NCBI RefSeq assembly: GCF_027925445.1
Contig: NZ_AP027149.1
Span: forward strand, 3,360,501-3,424,500
Direction of reading: 5' to 3'
DNA: 64,000 bases
Source: Methylocystis bryophila
GTDB lineage: Bacteria; Pseudomonadota; Alphaproteobacteria; Rhizobiales; Beijerinckiaceae
The notes below the pieces were generated by a model. The model was not told the origin of the DNA. It saw only the letters and a program-made list of their open reading frames with translations, and did no database searches. Shown here in pieces: positions 1 to 8,874 of this stretch; within the stretch, counting starts at the first letter, position 1; each line of letters begins with the position of its first letter. The position numbers and the translations under genes are program-made.

Positions 1-755
1 GCGCCTTCGTGCCAGAACATGTAGCTTTCCATCGACCAAGCGCACAAATTCAGGCGCGCCGTGTTGACCAGCACGATCCAGCTCACCCCAAGGAGCAAGA
101 CGACCCACTGGCGCCGGCTTGCGGCCTGCCCCTGAATCTTCAAGAAGGACAGCCAGAGCAGGGCCGCCGCGACGACATTGAGGAAGGCCGAGCAGGACGC
201 TTCGACGACGATCGTGTGCCCTCCGGCGCCCGAGATCGCATTGCCGATGAGCTCAAACGCGCCAAGATGGGATAGCGTCAGGAAGGCGAAGGAAGTCTCG
301 ACGGGCAGCAGGAATTCCTCAACCGCCGATTGGACGACCGGCCCCCATAATTCCAAACAGGCAAGCCCCAAGCTCAGTTGCCCGATCGCCGCCAGCCGCG
401 CATCGCGCCGCATGCAGAACCATAGGCCCAAGAGCGTCAAAACCAAGCCGCCCATGTGGCGCCAAGGATGCGCCAGCGCCAATCCCGCCAGCGCAAGCAG
501 CATGTAGTCGGGCCACGACAAGACCGCGTCGGCGCCCAATCGGCGCAGCATGCAGGCGATGGCGTACAAGGCGATGAGCGGGATCGTCGGAAACGCCTGG
601 CCTTCAATCAAGATCGGCAGATAATCGAGACAAAACAGCGAGAAGAAAAAGACCATCAGCACAAGGCGATCGCTCGGCGCGCGCAAGGCCGAGAGCAGCC
701 GGAAAACGGCTCCGTTCGCGATGCTTTCACTCGTGGTGGCGAAGCTACCCTTCAT
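1..755 (-). CDS. Exosortase/archaeosortase-family transpeptidase, 3' end cut by the window edge
   Basis: Translating the minus strand from the ATG at 755 gives 251 residues that run off the left edge. An in-frame stop lies directly upstream, so this is the earliest possible start. The protein is a polytopic membrane protein with several hydrophobic segments. It shows the exosortase catalytic residues in order: Cys188 in VEASCSAFLN, Arg234 in NTARLN, and His249 in the last visible residues WHEG. Exosortases cleave and sort PEP-CTERM-type surface proteins and are usually encoded inside exopolysaccharide clusters, which fits this position downstream of the epimerase gene. No target protein with a C-terminal sorting signal is seen in the window. 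The subfamily cannot be fixed because the C-terminus is missing. Confidence 0.8.
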   Translation of the reverse strand, partial: MKGSFATTSESIANGAVFRLLSALRAPSDRLVLMVFFFSLFCLDYLPILIEGQAFPTIPLIALYAIACMLRRLGADAVLSWPDYMLLALAGLALAHPWRHMGGLVLTLLGLWFCMRRDARLAAIGQLSLGLACLELWGPVVQSAVEEFLLPVETSFAFLTLSHLGAFELIGNAISGAGGHTIVVEASCSAFLNVVAAALLWLSFLKIQGQAASRRQWVVLLLGVSWIVLVNTARLNLCAWSMESYMFWHEG

Positions 756-862
756 TCAGGTTTTCACCACGTCTATCGGCCCATCTCAAAGGCGTAGGCG
801 GCGCCTTTCGGCCCTGCCCCACCCGGCTCAGATCCGGCCCCGCCGATGAAAGGCGCGATGCC

Positions 863-1918
863 TCACGCCGCGGGGCGACCCTGCTCCTGCCGCAGTTGAG
901 CGACGTGCCAGGCGACGGTGGCCTCCAGTCCCTCGGCGAACCGATGTGTCGGCTCATAGCCCAACAACCGTTTCGCTTTGGAGATATCGGCTTGGCTGTG
1001 CCGCACGTCTCCCGGTCGGAAGTCGCGGTGCTCGACCTTTGCCGAGGCTGCCGCGGGGGCAGCGTCGACGAGCAGCTTGCGCGTGCGGGAATGAAGCTCG
1101 TTGAGCGTCGTTCGGTCGCCGACCGCGACATTATACACCTGGTTGATCGCGGCCGGCTCTTCGACGAGAGCGGCCAGCAAGTTGGTCTGCACGGCGTTGT
1201 CTACGTAGCAGAAGTCGCGGCTCGTCTCGCCATCGCCGTTGACGATAACGGTCTCGCCCTTCATCAGGGCCGCGATCCATTTCGGTATGACGGCCGCATA
1301 GGCGCCATTGGGATCCTGTCTCGGACCGAAAACGTTGAAATAGCGCAGCCCGATTGACGGCACGCCGTAGCAACGCCCGAACACATCGGCATAGATCTCA
1401 TTGACGAGCTTCGTCACTGCGTAGGGGCTCAAAGGGCGTCCAATGACGTCCTCGACTTTCGGCAAGCCGGGATGATCGCCGTAAGTCGAGCTGCTAGCGG
1501 CGTAGACGAAGCGCTTCACTTTGGCGTCGCGCGCCGCAACCAGCATGTTGACGAAGCCGGTCACATTCGCGGCGTTTGTCGCGATCGGGTCGGCGAGACT
1601 GCGTGGAACCGAGCCGAGCGCCGCTTGGTGCAGAACGAAGTCGACGCCCTCGCAAACGCGACGGCAATCTTCCAGGTTGCGTATGTCGCCTTCGACGAAC
1701 TCGTGCCTCGCCCACTGCTCCGGCGTCACCAGGCGCTTGACATCCTCGAGATTCGACCGGCGCCCTGTGGCGAAATTATCGAGGCTCACAACCCGCTGAT
1801 CGAGTCTCAGCAGGGTCTCGAGCAGATTCGAGCCGATGAAGCCCGCCGCGCCCGTGACGAGCCACTTTCGTGGGGCTCCACGCAGCTCTCCGGTCAGGCG
1901 CTTGTATGCCGTCATCAT
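863..1918 (-). CDS. UDP-N-acetylhexosamine 4-epimerase, TviC/WbpP type
   Basis: This is an extended short-chain dehydrogenase of about 351 residues. The N-terminus carries the NAD-binding motif GAAGFIGSN, and the catalytic Ser-Tyr-Lys set appears as SSSTYG and YAVTK. The extra N-terminal helix before the Rossmann fold (TAYKRLTGELRGAPRKWLVTG) is typical of the TviC/WbpP group, which acts on N-acetylated UDP-sugars. A start at the tandem ATGs (1918 or 1915) is preferred because GAGGAG lies just upstream; an upstream start at 1945 would overlap the preceding gene. It follows the dehydrogenase gene closely. Together the two enzymes would convert UDP-GlcNAc to UDP-GalNAcA for surface polysaccharide. 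The exact sugar specificity is inferred. Confidence 0.88.
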   Translation of the reverse strand: MMTAYKRLTGELRGAPRKWLVTGAAGFIGSNLLETLLRLDQRVVSLDNFATGRRSNLEDVKRLVTPEQWARHEFVEGDIRNLEDCRRVCEGVDFVLHQAALGSVPRSLADPIATNAANVTGFVNMLVAARDAKVKRFVYAASSSTYGDHPGLPKVEDVIGRPLSPYAVTKLVNEIYADVFGRCYGVPSIGLRYFNVFGPRQDPNGAYAAVIPKWIAALMKGETVIVNGDGETSRDFCYVDNAVQTNLLAALVEEPAAINQVYNVAVGDRTTLNELHSRTRKLLVDAAPAAASAKVEHRDFRPGDVRHSQADISKAKRLLGYEPTHRFAEGLEATVAWHVAQLRQEQGRPAA

Positions 1919-1925
1919 CGTCTCC

Positions 1926-3221
1926 TCACAGCCGCAAATCGACATCGGACGCCGGAAGGACGTATTTCAGATCATAGAGCACGTGATCGCTCTTTCCGAG
2001 AGCGCGGATCGCCTTTGCGCCCATCTCCCGGAATTGATGGTGGGCGACGGCGACGATGATCCCGTCGTAGCCGCCCGCGGCTGGAGCGTCGATGAGCGAC
2101 AGTCCGTATTCGTGCTCCGCCTCTGCGCCATCGGCCCAGGGATCAAATATATCGACGACGACGCGATAATCCGCGAGCTCACGCACGATGTCGACGACGC
2201 GCGTGTTGCGCAGATCCGGACAATTTTCCTTGAAGGTCAGCCCCATGATCAGGATGCGCGCGCCGTCGACATGAATGCGCCGCTTGAGCATCGCCTTGAC
2301 CAGTTGGGAAGCGACGTAGGGCCCCATCCCGTCGTTGAGCCGGCGCCCGGCGAGGATGATCTCGGGATGGTAGCCGATCGCCATCGCCTTGTGCGTGAGG
2401 TAGTAGGGGTCGACGCTAATGCAGTGGCCGCCGACGAGTCCGGGGCGAAAGGGAAGAAAATTCCACTTCGTCCCTGCGGCGAGCAGCACCTCCTCCGTGT
2501 CGATCCCCAAGCGATTGAAGATGATCGCCAGCTCGTTGATGAGCGCGATGTTGAGATCGCGTTGCGTGTTCTCGATCACCTTGGCGGCTTCGGCGACCTT
2601 GATGCTCGAAGCCTTATGCGTGCCCGCGATGATGATCTCGCCGTAGAGATTGTCGACGAGTTCAGCAACCTCGGGCGTCGAGCCGGCGGTGACCTTCTTG
2701 ATGGTTGGAACTCGGTGTTGCTTGTCGCCCGGATTGACGCGCTCCGGACTGTAGCCGAGGAAGAAATCCTGATTGAACTTGAGGTTCGAGAAGCGCTCGA
2801 GCACCGGCGCGCAGTCTTCCTCGGTGGCTCCGGGATAGACCGTGGACTCAAATATCACGATGTCTCCCTTTTTGAGAACCTTCCCGATGGTTTCGGAGGC
2901 TCGGATCAAGGGCGTGAGGTCCGGCTGCTTATGCTCGTCGATCGGCGTGGGCACCGTCACGATAAAGACGTTGCGCGTGGCGAGATCGGCGGGGTTGGTC
3001 GTGTAGACGAGTCCTTTTGCTTCGCTGAGCTCCTCTTCGGAAACCTCGAGCGTCAGGTCCTTGCCTTGCTTCAGCGCCTCCACGCGCGCTGCGTTGATGT
3101 CGAACCCGATCACCTCGCGATGCTTCGCGAATTCGGCCGCGAGCGGCAGCCCCACGTACCCCAGTCCGATGATTGCGAGCTTGACATCAGACAGCTTCGT
3201 CACAGGCGTCGGTTGCGGCAT
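1926..3221 (-). CDS. UDP-N-acetyl-D-hexosamine 6-dehydrogenase, TviB/WbpO type
   Basis: The protein has 431 residues, the normal length for nucleotide-sugar dehydrogenases of the TviB/VipA group. The N-terminal Rossmann motif GLGYVGLP is followed by VTVPTPID, the central YSPERVNPGD block, and the catalytic cysteine in GLVGGHCISVDPYY. The C-terminal UDP-binding domain has MGLTFKENCPDLRN. The enzyme oxidises C6 of a UDP-N-acetylhexosamine to the uronate in two NAD-dependent steps in the cytoplasm. It sits directly upstream of the 4-epimerase in an apparent operon, as in Vi-antigen and WbpO/WbpP pathways. Substrate identity is inferred from family resemblance. Confidence 0.9.
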   Translation of the reverse strand: MPQPTPVTKLSDVKLAIIGLGYVGLPLAAEFAKHREVIGFDINAARVEALKQGKDLTLEVSEEELSEAKGLVYTTNPADLATRNVFIVTVPTPIDEHKQPDLTPLIRASETIGKVLKKGDIVIFESTVYPGATEEDCAPVLERFSNLKFNQDFFLGYSPERVNPGDKQHRVPTIKKVTAGSTPEVAELVDNLYGEIIIAGTHKASSIKVAEAAKVIENTQRDLNIALINELAIIFNRLGIDTEEVLLAAGTKWNFLPFRPGLVGGHCISVDPYYLTHKAMAIGYHPEIILAGRRLNDGMGPYVASQLVKAMLKRRIHVDGARILIMGLTFKENCPDLRNTRVVDIVRELADYRVVVDIFDPWADGAEAEHEYGLSLIDAPAAGGYDGIIVAVAHHQFREMGAKAIRALGKSDHVLYDLKYVLPASDVDLRL

Positions 3222-3369
3222 GCAATTCCTCTGAGGCTCTTGGTGAATTTAAGGGTGAACGCGCTCCGAAGCGCGTGCGCGTCGAAGCTTCGAGGATGCG
3301 TCGACGCATCGCTTGGCCGCTCTGCGGCGGCGCGAGTCGGCGCAAGATGGGGATAGGCGCCGCGCGTCC

Positions 3370-4014
3370 TTAAGGGGTCGCCTCGGAAGCCGGCAAGTTC
3401 AACTCACGCAGAGGCCTGTCGCCTCTCCTGCCCGCTGCCCGAAAGTCGGCGGCGATCCGCTTGCGGGCGTCTGCGGGAAGGTTCGCCACAGCCGCGCGGA
3501 TATACGCGATCTGCTCTTTCGAGAAGTTGGCGAAGTCCCAAAGGAGATCGGAGACGAAAACCGATCGAGCCTCCGCCGGCGCGGAGTTCCAAATCTGTAG
3601 AGTAAAGACCGCTCTCCCGGTCATGACTCGCGACTCGCTGGGCGCCGTGACGCTCGACATCGCCAACGCCCTTACAACCTGATCGGCGGGCATGCCGGCG
3701 GAGGCCTCCGCCTGAGCCAAGGCCAACCACGCGGCCCCATCGGCCGGCGTAAGGGAGAGGAGCGAGCTGAAAGGCTCGATCATCTGCGCCGGCGATCCTC
3801 CCTGTGACGCCCATTGCGCAAGCCTCTGACGAGCGAGATGGCCCACAGGGAAGACATTGGCGTAACTCGCAAGAGCGCTCACGCCGGCAGCGTCATTCGC
3901 GACATTGTTCGTGGACGAATAGCGCAGAAGCGTGACCGCGCCGGAGATGGCGTAAACGCAAGCGCCAATGATGACGAGCGAGGTGAGGGTGCGGAGGCGA
4001 GACTTTCTCGTCAT
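3370..4014 (-). CDS. Membrane-anchored protein of unknown function in the polysaccharide cluster
   Basis: This 214-residue protein has a basic N-terminus and one hydrophobic segment (about residues 10-30), so it is probably anchored in the inner membrane with a periplasmic C-terminal part. The remainder is alanine-rich and helical; residues around PADGAAWLALAQAEASAG look like one degenerate TPR-type helix pair. I do not recognise a catalytic motif. Its ATG overlaps the stop of the upstream tyrosine-kinase gene by four bases (ATGA at 4011-4014), which implies translational coupling and a role linked to chain-length control or export. Function unknown. Confidence 0.7.
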   Translation of the reverse strand: MTRKSRLRTLTSLVIIGACVYAISGAVTLLRYSSTNNVANDAAGVSALASYANVFPVGHLARQRLAQWASQGGSPAQMIEPFSSLLSLTPADGAAWLALAQAEASAGMPADQVVRALAMSSVTAPSESRVMTGRAVFTLQIWNSAPAEARSVFVSDLLWDFANFSKEQIAYIRAAVANLPADARKRIAADFRAAGRRGDRPLRELNLPASEATP

Positions 4015-6284
4015 TCGCTATAATACCGGCGGTAGTAACGATGGCCATAATGATCGGCGCTCGCGTATTTCCCGTATTTCTGGGCCTGCGAGTCGACGAC
4101 ATAATTGAAGACGATCCCAGCGACTTTCCGCTCGCCCACCAATCGTTTCAATGTGCTCGCCACGAGCTCTCGAGGAGTGGAAGCCCAGCGAACGACGAAG
4201 AGAACCTTATCGACAGTGGAGGAGATGATTGCGGCGTCGATGACGGGTCCCAGCGGCGGAGAATCTATGATGACCAGATCGAACTTCTCGCGCAGGGCCA
4301 AGATGAGCGCCTTGAACCGCGCCGAGCCCAGAAGATCCATGGGATTTTGCGTTTTTCCGCCTGCGGGCAGGACCCAAATCCCGAGCTTCTCGTCGATCAA
4401 CATGACATTTTGCAGCTCGGCCTCGCCCACGAGATATTCGACGAGCCCGATATTCTTCTCCGCTTTGAAATAACGAGAAGCGGAGGGATGGCGAAGGTCG
4501 GAGTCGATGACGAGCACTCTGTGGCCGGACTGCGTCGCCGACGAGGCGATGGACAGCGCCACAGTCGTTTTTCCCTCGCTCGGCATCGCGGAGGTCAACA
4601 GCAAGACTTTTGGAGGATGGTCCACGTCGCTCATCTGAATGGCGCTACGCAGGGACCGGAAACTCTCGCTCAATCGCGAAAGGGGCTTGGCGAGCGGGAA
4701 CTCAGGAACCGTCCGCGGCGCCCCATCCAACATGAGCTCGCGCGTTTCAACCTTTGAAATCGAGCCGAGAACAGGAAGCTCTAAAGTCTCTTCCACTTGC
4801 CGAGGCGTCGTGAAGCCGGCGTTGAGCGCCTCCACGGCGAAAGCCGCGCCGAGACCCGCCGCCAGCCCGAGCGCCAAAGCCATAGCGAAGAACATCGTCT
4901 TCTTAGGATAGGACGGCACCTCAGGCGGCAGCGCCGGCGTGATGATCCGCGAGTCGCGCGCCTCGAAGGTCGATTGCTCCTGAGTGATTTTCGCGCGCTG
5001 CAAAAAATCCTGAAACAAGGTGTTGTTCACGGTCATGTTGCGCTCGAGCTCGCGCAAGGTCACAGTCTTGGCGCTGTCGAGGTCGGTCTCTCCGGAGACC
5101 TGACGAAGGGTCTTGTCGATCGCGGTCTCCGCGGCCTTGGCCAGCTCATATTCGGAGCGCACCGTCACGAGCATTCGCTGCAACTCAGAGCGGATGGCGC
5201 GATTGATATCCGATATTTGCGCCCGCAGATTGATGACAGACGGGTGACTCGCATTGTAGCGAGAAAGCAAATCCGCCTCTTGGCGCGATAAATCCGTAAG
5301 CTGTTTGCGCAAATCTGCAAGCAATCCAGCGTTCATCGTATCCGGAAGCGAAGAGAGGCTGGCTCCATTTGACTGGATCCTTTCAATAACCTCGAGCTTC
5401 GACTTCACCTCTGCTGTGGTTGTGCGCGCGGTGACGAGCCGAGTGTTCAACGCCCCCAATTGTTCCTGGCTGAGCGTGCCGCGGCCTGTTCCCGACGCCG
5501 GAAGGTTGTTCTCGGCGCGAAAGCGATTGACGGCCTCCTCGGACTCGCGCACCTGCTGGCGCAATTCGACCAGTCGGTCGCTGAGCCAAGCGGAAGCGCG
5601 TTTGGCCGCCTCCAGGCGCGCATCGAGCTTGTCGACGACATAGGCGTCCGCCACGGCGTTCGTTAATCGCGCCGCCTTGATGGGATCCACCGATGTCACC
5701 GAGAGCGTGATGACGAGTCCTTGCCCCACGCCGCGGGCGACGACCATTGCGCTCCTCAGATTCTCGATCGTGCTGATTGTTTCAGAGGAAATATTCCCAA
5801 AATTCTCGCCATTCTGATCCTTGGCGGAGATCTCTTCCTGCGAGGGCGCGGGAGCAGGTCTCGAAAAGAAGGCGCGGATGGGCGCCAAAATGCTCACCGA
5901 GCCCGCGCCGCTCAAAGCGCCGCCTCCGAACTCCGGATCGCGCGTGAGCTGCAACTTGTCCACGACGCGACGCAAGAGCGTCGTGGATCTGATGATCATC
6001 ATCTGGTTCTCGACCATCTGCTGATCGAGCATCGCGTCGGACATAAAGACGTCCGCCCCAGCGGCGCGCTCCTTGCGTTGATCGAGCAGCAGCTGCGCGG
6101 TCGCCGTGTAAAGCGGCGTCACCCTCGCAAGATATAGGGCCGCAAGAAAGACGAAGAGCGCGACCATGCCGCCAATGAGCTTCCACTGCCGCCAAAGAAA
6201 GTTGACGACATCCCGAAGGTCGAAGCCGGCGCCTTCAGCATTAGAAGCCGGCGTTTCTTTCACGACGTCGAGACGATTGAGCAT
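4011..6284 (-). CDS. Wzz-type chain-length regulator fused to a bacterial tyrosine kinase (Wzc/ExoP-like)
   Basis: This is a 757-residue inner-membrane co-polymerase. TM1 (about 36-54) and TM2 (about 463-486) bracket a long periplasmic coiled-coil Wzz/GNVR region. The cytoplasmic BY-kinase domain has Walker A at 565-574 (SAMPSEGKTT), Walker A' at 590-600 (LVIDSDLRHP) and Walker B at 668-675 (FDLVIIDS). The C-terminus holds seven tyrosines (737, 740, 746, 750, 751, 754, 755), the usual autophosphorylation cluster. Such proteins control polymer length and export of exopolysaccharide. It lies between the Wzy-like gene and the sugar-nucleotide genes, in the same direction, and is coupled by ATGA to the next gene. 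Confidence 0.92.
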   Translation of the reverse strand: MLNRLDVVKETPASNAEGAGFDLRDVVNFLWRQWKLIGGMVALFVFLAALYLARVTPLYTATAQLLLDQRKERAAGADVFMSDAMLDQQMVENQMMIIRSTTLLRRVVDKLQLTRDPEFGGGALSGAGSVSILAPIRAFFSRPAPAPSQEEISAKDQNGENFGNISSETISTIENLRSAMVVARGVGQGLVITLSVTSVDPIKAARLTNAVADAYVVDKLDARLEAAKRASAWLSDRLVELRQQVRESEEAVNRFRAENNLPASGTGRGTLSQEQLGALNTRLVTARTTTAEVKSKLEVIERIQSNGASLSSLPDTMNAGLLADLRKQLTDLSRQEADLLSRYNASHPSVINLRAQISDINRAIRSELQRMLVTVRSEYELAKAAETAIDKTLRQVSGETDLDSAKTVTLRELERNMTVNNTLFQDFLQRAKITQEQSTFEARDSRIITPALPPEVPSYPKKTMFFAMALALGLAAGLGAAFAVEALNAGFTTPRQVEETLELPVLGSISKVETRELMLDGAPRTVPEFPLAKPLSRLSESFRSLRSAIQMSDVDHPPKVLLLTSAMPSEGKTTVALSIASSATQSGHRVLVIDSDLRHPSASRYFKAEKNIGLVEYLVGEAELQNVMLIDEKLGIWVLPAGGKTQNPMDLLGSARFKALILALREKFDLVIIDSPPLGPVIDAAIISSTVDKVLFVVRWASTPRELVASTLKRLVGERKVAGIVFNYVVDSQAQKYGKYASADHYGHRYYRRYYSE

Positions 6285-6322
6285 GATCGTCCTTTCCCTC
6301 TCTGAGTTGATCAGCGAGAGCG

Positions 6323-7804
6323 CTAATCCGAAGTGGACACCCGCGAACTTTGGGATTGTGAGACGCCGGCTCCGAGCAGCGCCATGAAGGTGATCGCCAC
6401 CCCCTCGATTTGAACGCTGAAATCGACGAGAGCGTGAACGCCGACCACCACCGAAACGACGGTCGCGACAATCGCAGCGGTTGCGTCACGCTCCCGCTTC
6501 ATCGCGCCTTGAAAGCATAGGGCGACGAGCCAGAGCAAGCACCCGATGAGCATCGTTCCAAACAGGAGCCCCAGTCCAAGCCAGACCTCAAGGTAGGTGT
6601 TATGGGCCTTATCCCATAATTCCCAAGTGCCGAAGGCAGGATCGCGGTACATCGGGAACACGTCCTGAAATGTTCCATAGCCGAATCCGAGCAAAGGGGC
6701 GTCGAAAATCGCATGGACGGTGAGAGCGTAAAGAGCGACCCGGCTGGGGTCCGTGAGCCCCTCAGTCGAAATCCGGCCTACGATGAGGTCGCCGAAGAAC
6801 GCGAAACAACCGACGATCGCGACCGTCACGAGCGCCACGGTCTCGAGTCGTTCCTTGCCGGCGCGGCGGCGGCGCGAGAAAATCATCGAGTATAAGAGGA
6901 AAATCCCCAGCCCTGTCGCGAGAATGCCCCCTCGGGAAACGCTGCCGAGCAACGCGACGAGGATCGCGATCGCGCTCCCCAGGAGAAACAGCCCTCGCTC
7001 GCCGGTCAGCTCCAAGAACCGGCTCAACCGGTAGGCTGTGAGGGTTCCATCGTTCTCGGGCATCGCATCCCTGTACACCCGGAAAAGGAGCGCGATGTTT
7101 ACGATCAAGCCCATTCCCGCATAAGTCGCGAAATGATTGCGTCCGACGAAAGCCGAGCGAACGACGGTCGACCCAGCAACATCCGAGAAGAACGGCATCC
7201 GGCCGGAAAAGACAGCGACGGACACCAACCCGTATACCGAATAAGCCGCGACGATAGCGACGATCCACCAAAGGAGCAAGAATACGCGCTCGCGTTTGCG
7301 ACAGAGCTCGAGAGACAGCCAGAAGACCGAGGCCGCGGTTAGCAACCGAACTAATGCGATTCCGGTTTCGCCCCGGTTGAGGGAGATGCTGGCCGTCACC
7401 GGCTCTTGGAGCACTTCAGCAGTCATGCCCCAAAGCGGATGCGAGAAGAGCGAGCTGATCTCGCCAGCCGTCTGCGCCATGATCCAGAGCACGACTCCGA
7501 AGAAAAGCGCGAAGGGACCCAGGATGCCGTTTAGCGCAAAGGGGTGTCGGCGGCCTCTCAGGGCCAAGCTGATTTCATAACAAATAACCAGGCTTGGAAA
7601 CAGGACTCCGTTTACGCCCCAAGCAAACATCCTGTCCCCGCCGTACCAGAACGGCGCCCAGGCGAGACAGGCGATCAACGCGCCGAAAAAGGCGGTCTCT
7701 AATGGCTCTTCGGCCCACAGCCGCGCCCATTGGCCGCGCTCTCCTGCCTGGATGCCGTTCGACGCTTCATAACGGGAAGGTTCGGAGCGATAATGTCTGT
7801 CCAT
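6323..7804 (-). CDS. O-antigen ligase / Wzy-type polymerase
   Basis: The ATG at 7804 gives about 493 residues and is preceded by a GGTGAG motif; an ATG at 7822 is also possible. The protein is very hydrophobic, with about a dozen predicted membrane segments. Two signatures of the Wzy_C/O-antigen ligase family are visible: SVSRGGILATG and AHNTYLEVWLGLGLLFG, the latter with the conserved His. These proteins polymerise or ligate undecaprenyl-linked repeat units at the periplasmic face. The position immediately before the Wzz-kinase gene favours a Wzy polymerase role over LPS core ligation, but sequence alone does not separate the two. Confidence 0.85.
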   Translation of the reverse strand: MDRHYRSEPSRYEASNGIQAGERGQWARLWAEEPLETAFFGALIACLAWAPFWYGGDRMFAWGVNGVLFPSLVICYEISLALRGRRHPFALNGILGPFALFFGVVLWIMAQTAGEISSLFSHPLWGMTAEVLQEPVTASISLNRGETGIALVRLLTAASVFWLSLELCRKRERVFLLLWWIVAIVAAYSVYGLVSVAVFSGRMPFFSDVAGSTVVRSAFVGRNHFATYAGMGLIVNIALLFRVYRDAMPENDGTLTAYRLSRFLELTGERGLFLLGSAIAILVALLGSVSRGGILATGLGIFLLYSMIFSRRRRAGKERLETVALVTVAIVGCFAFFGDLIVGRISTEGLTDPSRVALYALTVHAIFDAPLLGFGYGTFQDVFPMYRDPAFGTWELWDKAHNTYLEVWLGLGLLFGTMLIGCLLWLVALCFQGAMKRERDATAAIVATVVSVVVGVHALVDFSVQIEGVAITFMALLGAGVSQSQSSRVSTSD

Positions 7805-7900
7805 GCATCTCACCAAGCCCATGCTACCGCAGTCCGGGTGAAGCGATTCAAGCTCCACTCGATTTGCGCAGCCAGGCACGCGCCTCAGCGCGAATGTCGT

Positions 7901-8005
7901 CTAGAGCGCGTTCACCATGCTCGGATTTGAACGCGCTCCGCATCTCATTGGCCGAGCCAGTCCCTTTTCAAAAACTGATTTGTTCTTTTCGGGAACATGC
8001 TCTAG
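7901..8005. repeat. Dispersed CTAG-bounded palindromic repeat, copy A
   Basis: The 105-bp element begins and ends with CTAG. Its left half is a perfect 11-bp inverted repeat, GAGCGCGTTCA at 7904-7914 against TGAACGCGCTC at 7928-7938, with a 13-base loop. The right half ends in GGGAACATGCTCTAG. Related copies lie at 15274, 26563, 34061, 46315 and 60035. The terminal CTAG (8002-8005) supplies the TAG stop codon of the antiterminator gene read on the minus strand. Confidence 0.75.
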
Positions 8006-8526
8006 CAGGCCGCCACGAGGTCCGAACTCCGAACAATCGCCGGAATTCTGCCGCCCATGATTTCCAGCAGTACTCGCACGCGTCCGGCCCCGTCAAGGCG
8101 AACAAGCTCGCCAAGCTGCTCGGCAAAAGGGCCTCGGATCACGCGGACGCGCTGGCCAGTCAAAAGCCCCTGATCGAAGCGACACACGCCCGTTTCGTCG
8201 ACAGTGTCCAAGATCGCCTCCACGACGCCGCGCGGGACCGGCAAGGGTCGTTCGTCGGCTCCAACGAGGCGGGCCACACCGAAGGTCCCGTTGACGGAGC
8301 GCCAGCGATCGCGGTCTAGATCGAGCGCGACGAATAAATAGGCCGGAAATGCAGGCGTGCGCACATGCCGCATTTTGCGCGCATGGCGCACCGTGCGGGC
8401 AATTTTCGGAAGGAAAACGCGAAAACCCTGCGCCCCGAGCTGCATGGCCGCGCCAACCTCTCGGTTCGGCAATGTTCGCGCGACATACCATCTCTCGCCA
8501 ATAGAAAGCTCGTCGTTCGAAGTCAC
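8002..8526 (-). CDS. NusG/RfaH-family transcription antiterminator
   Basis: An NGN domain (RWYVARTLPNREVGAAMQLGAQGF, then PAYLFVALDLDRDRW) is followed by a KOW domain (GQRVRVIRGPFAEQLGELVRL). Specialised NusG paralogues of this type load onto RNA polymerase and let it read through long polysaccharide operons. The gene lies at the promoter-proximal end of the cluster, in the same direction. Starts are uncertain: GTG at 8526 gives a normal 174-residue protein, while ATGs at 8691 or 8748 would add a poorly conserved-looking N-terminal extension. The stop codon lies in the CTAG end of a dispersed repeat. The housekeeping nusG is separate, at 56323. Confidence 0.83.
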   Translation of the reverse strand: MTSNDELSIGERWYVARTLPNREVGAAMQLGAQGFRVFLPKIARTVRHARKMRHVRTPAFPAYLFVALDLDRDRWRSVNGTFGVARLVGADERPLPVPRGVVEAILDTVDETGVCRFDQGLLTGQRVRVIRGPFAEQLGELVRLDGAGRVRVLLEIMGGRIPAIVRSSDLVAAC

Positions 8527-8874
8527 TCGCCCGAAGTCCTTCAATCTGCTCGCCGCGGAGCTGAGATAATTTGCACGAAAGTCCTTACGGCGTGAGAGAA
8601 CGCCACGGGACAGCGAGCGCTTTCCGACGAGGTGCAGGGGATGCGACCCCAGGGAAGGGCCAGACCAGATAGGACGCGCAATCGAAGACATTATGACAGA
8701 CAAGCAAATGCGGCTCCAGGAATTCACAGCCGGATCCTCGCGATTCAAGAACCGCTCGGAAAGTGTACTAACAGGAGCCCAGGGTCGAGGTCAAATGATC
8801 CGCATCATTTCTCGATCGTTGCTCAATTGTGTTTTAATTGTGCTTGCTCGAACGATGCTCGTCGGGACGACAGC

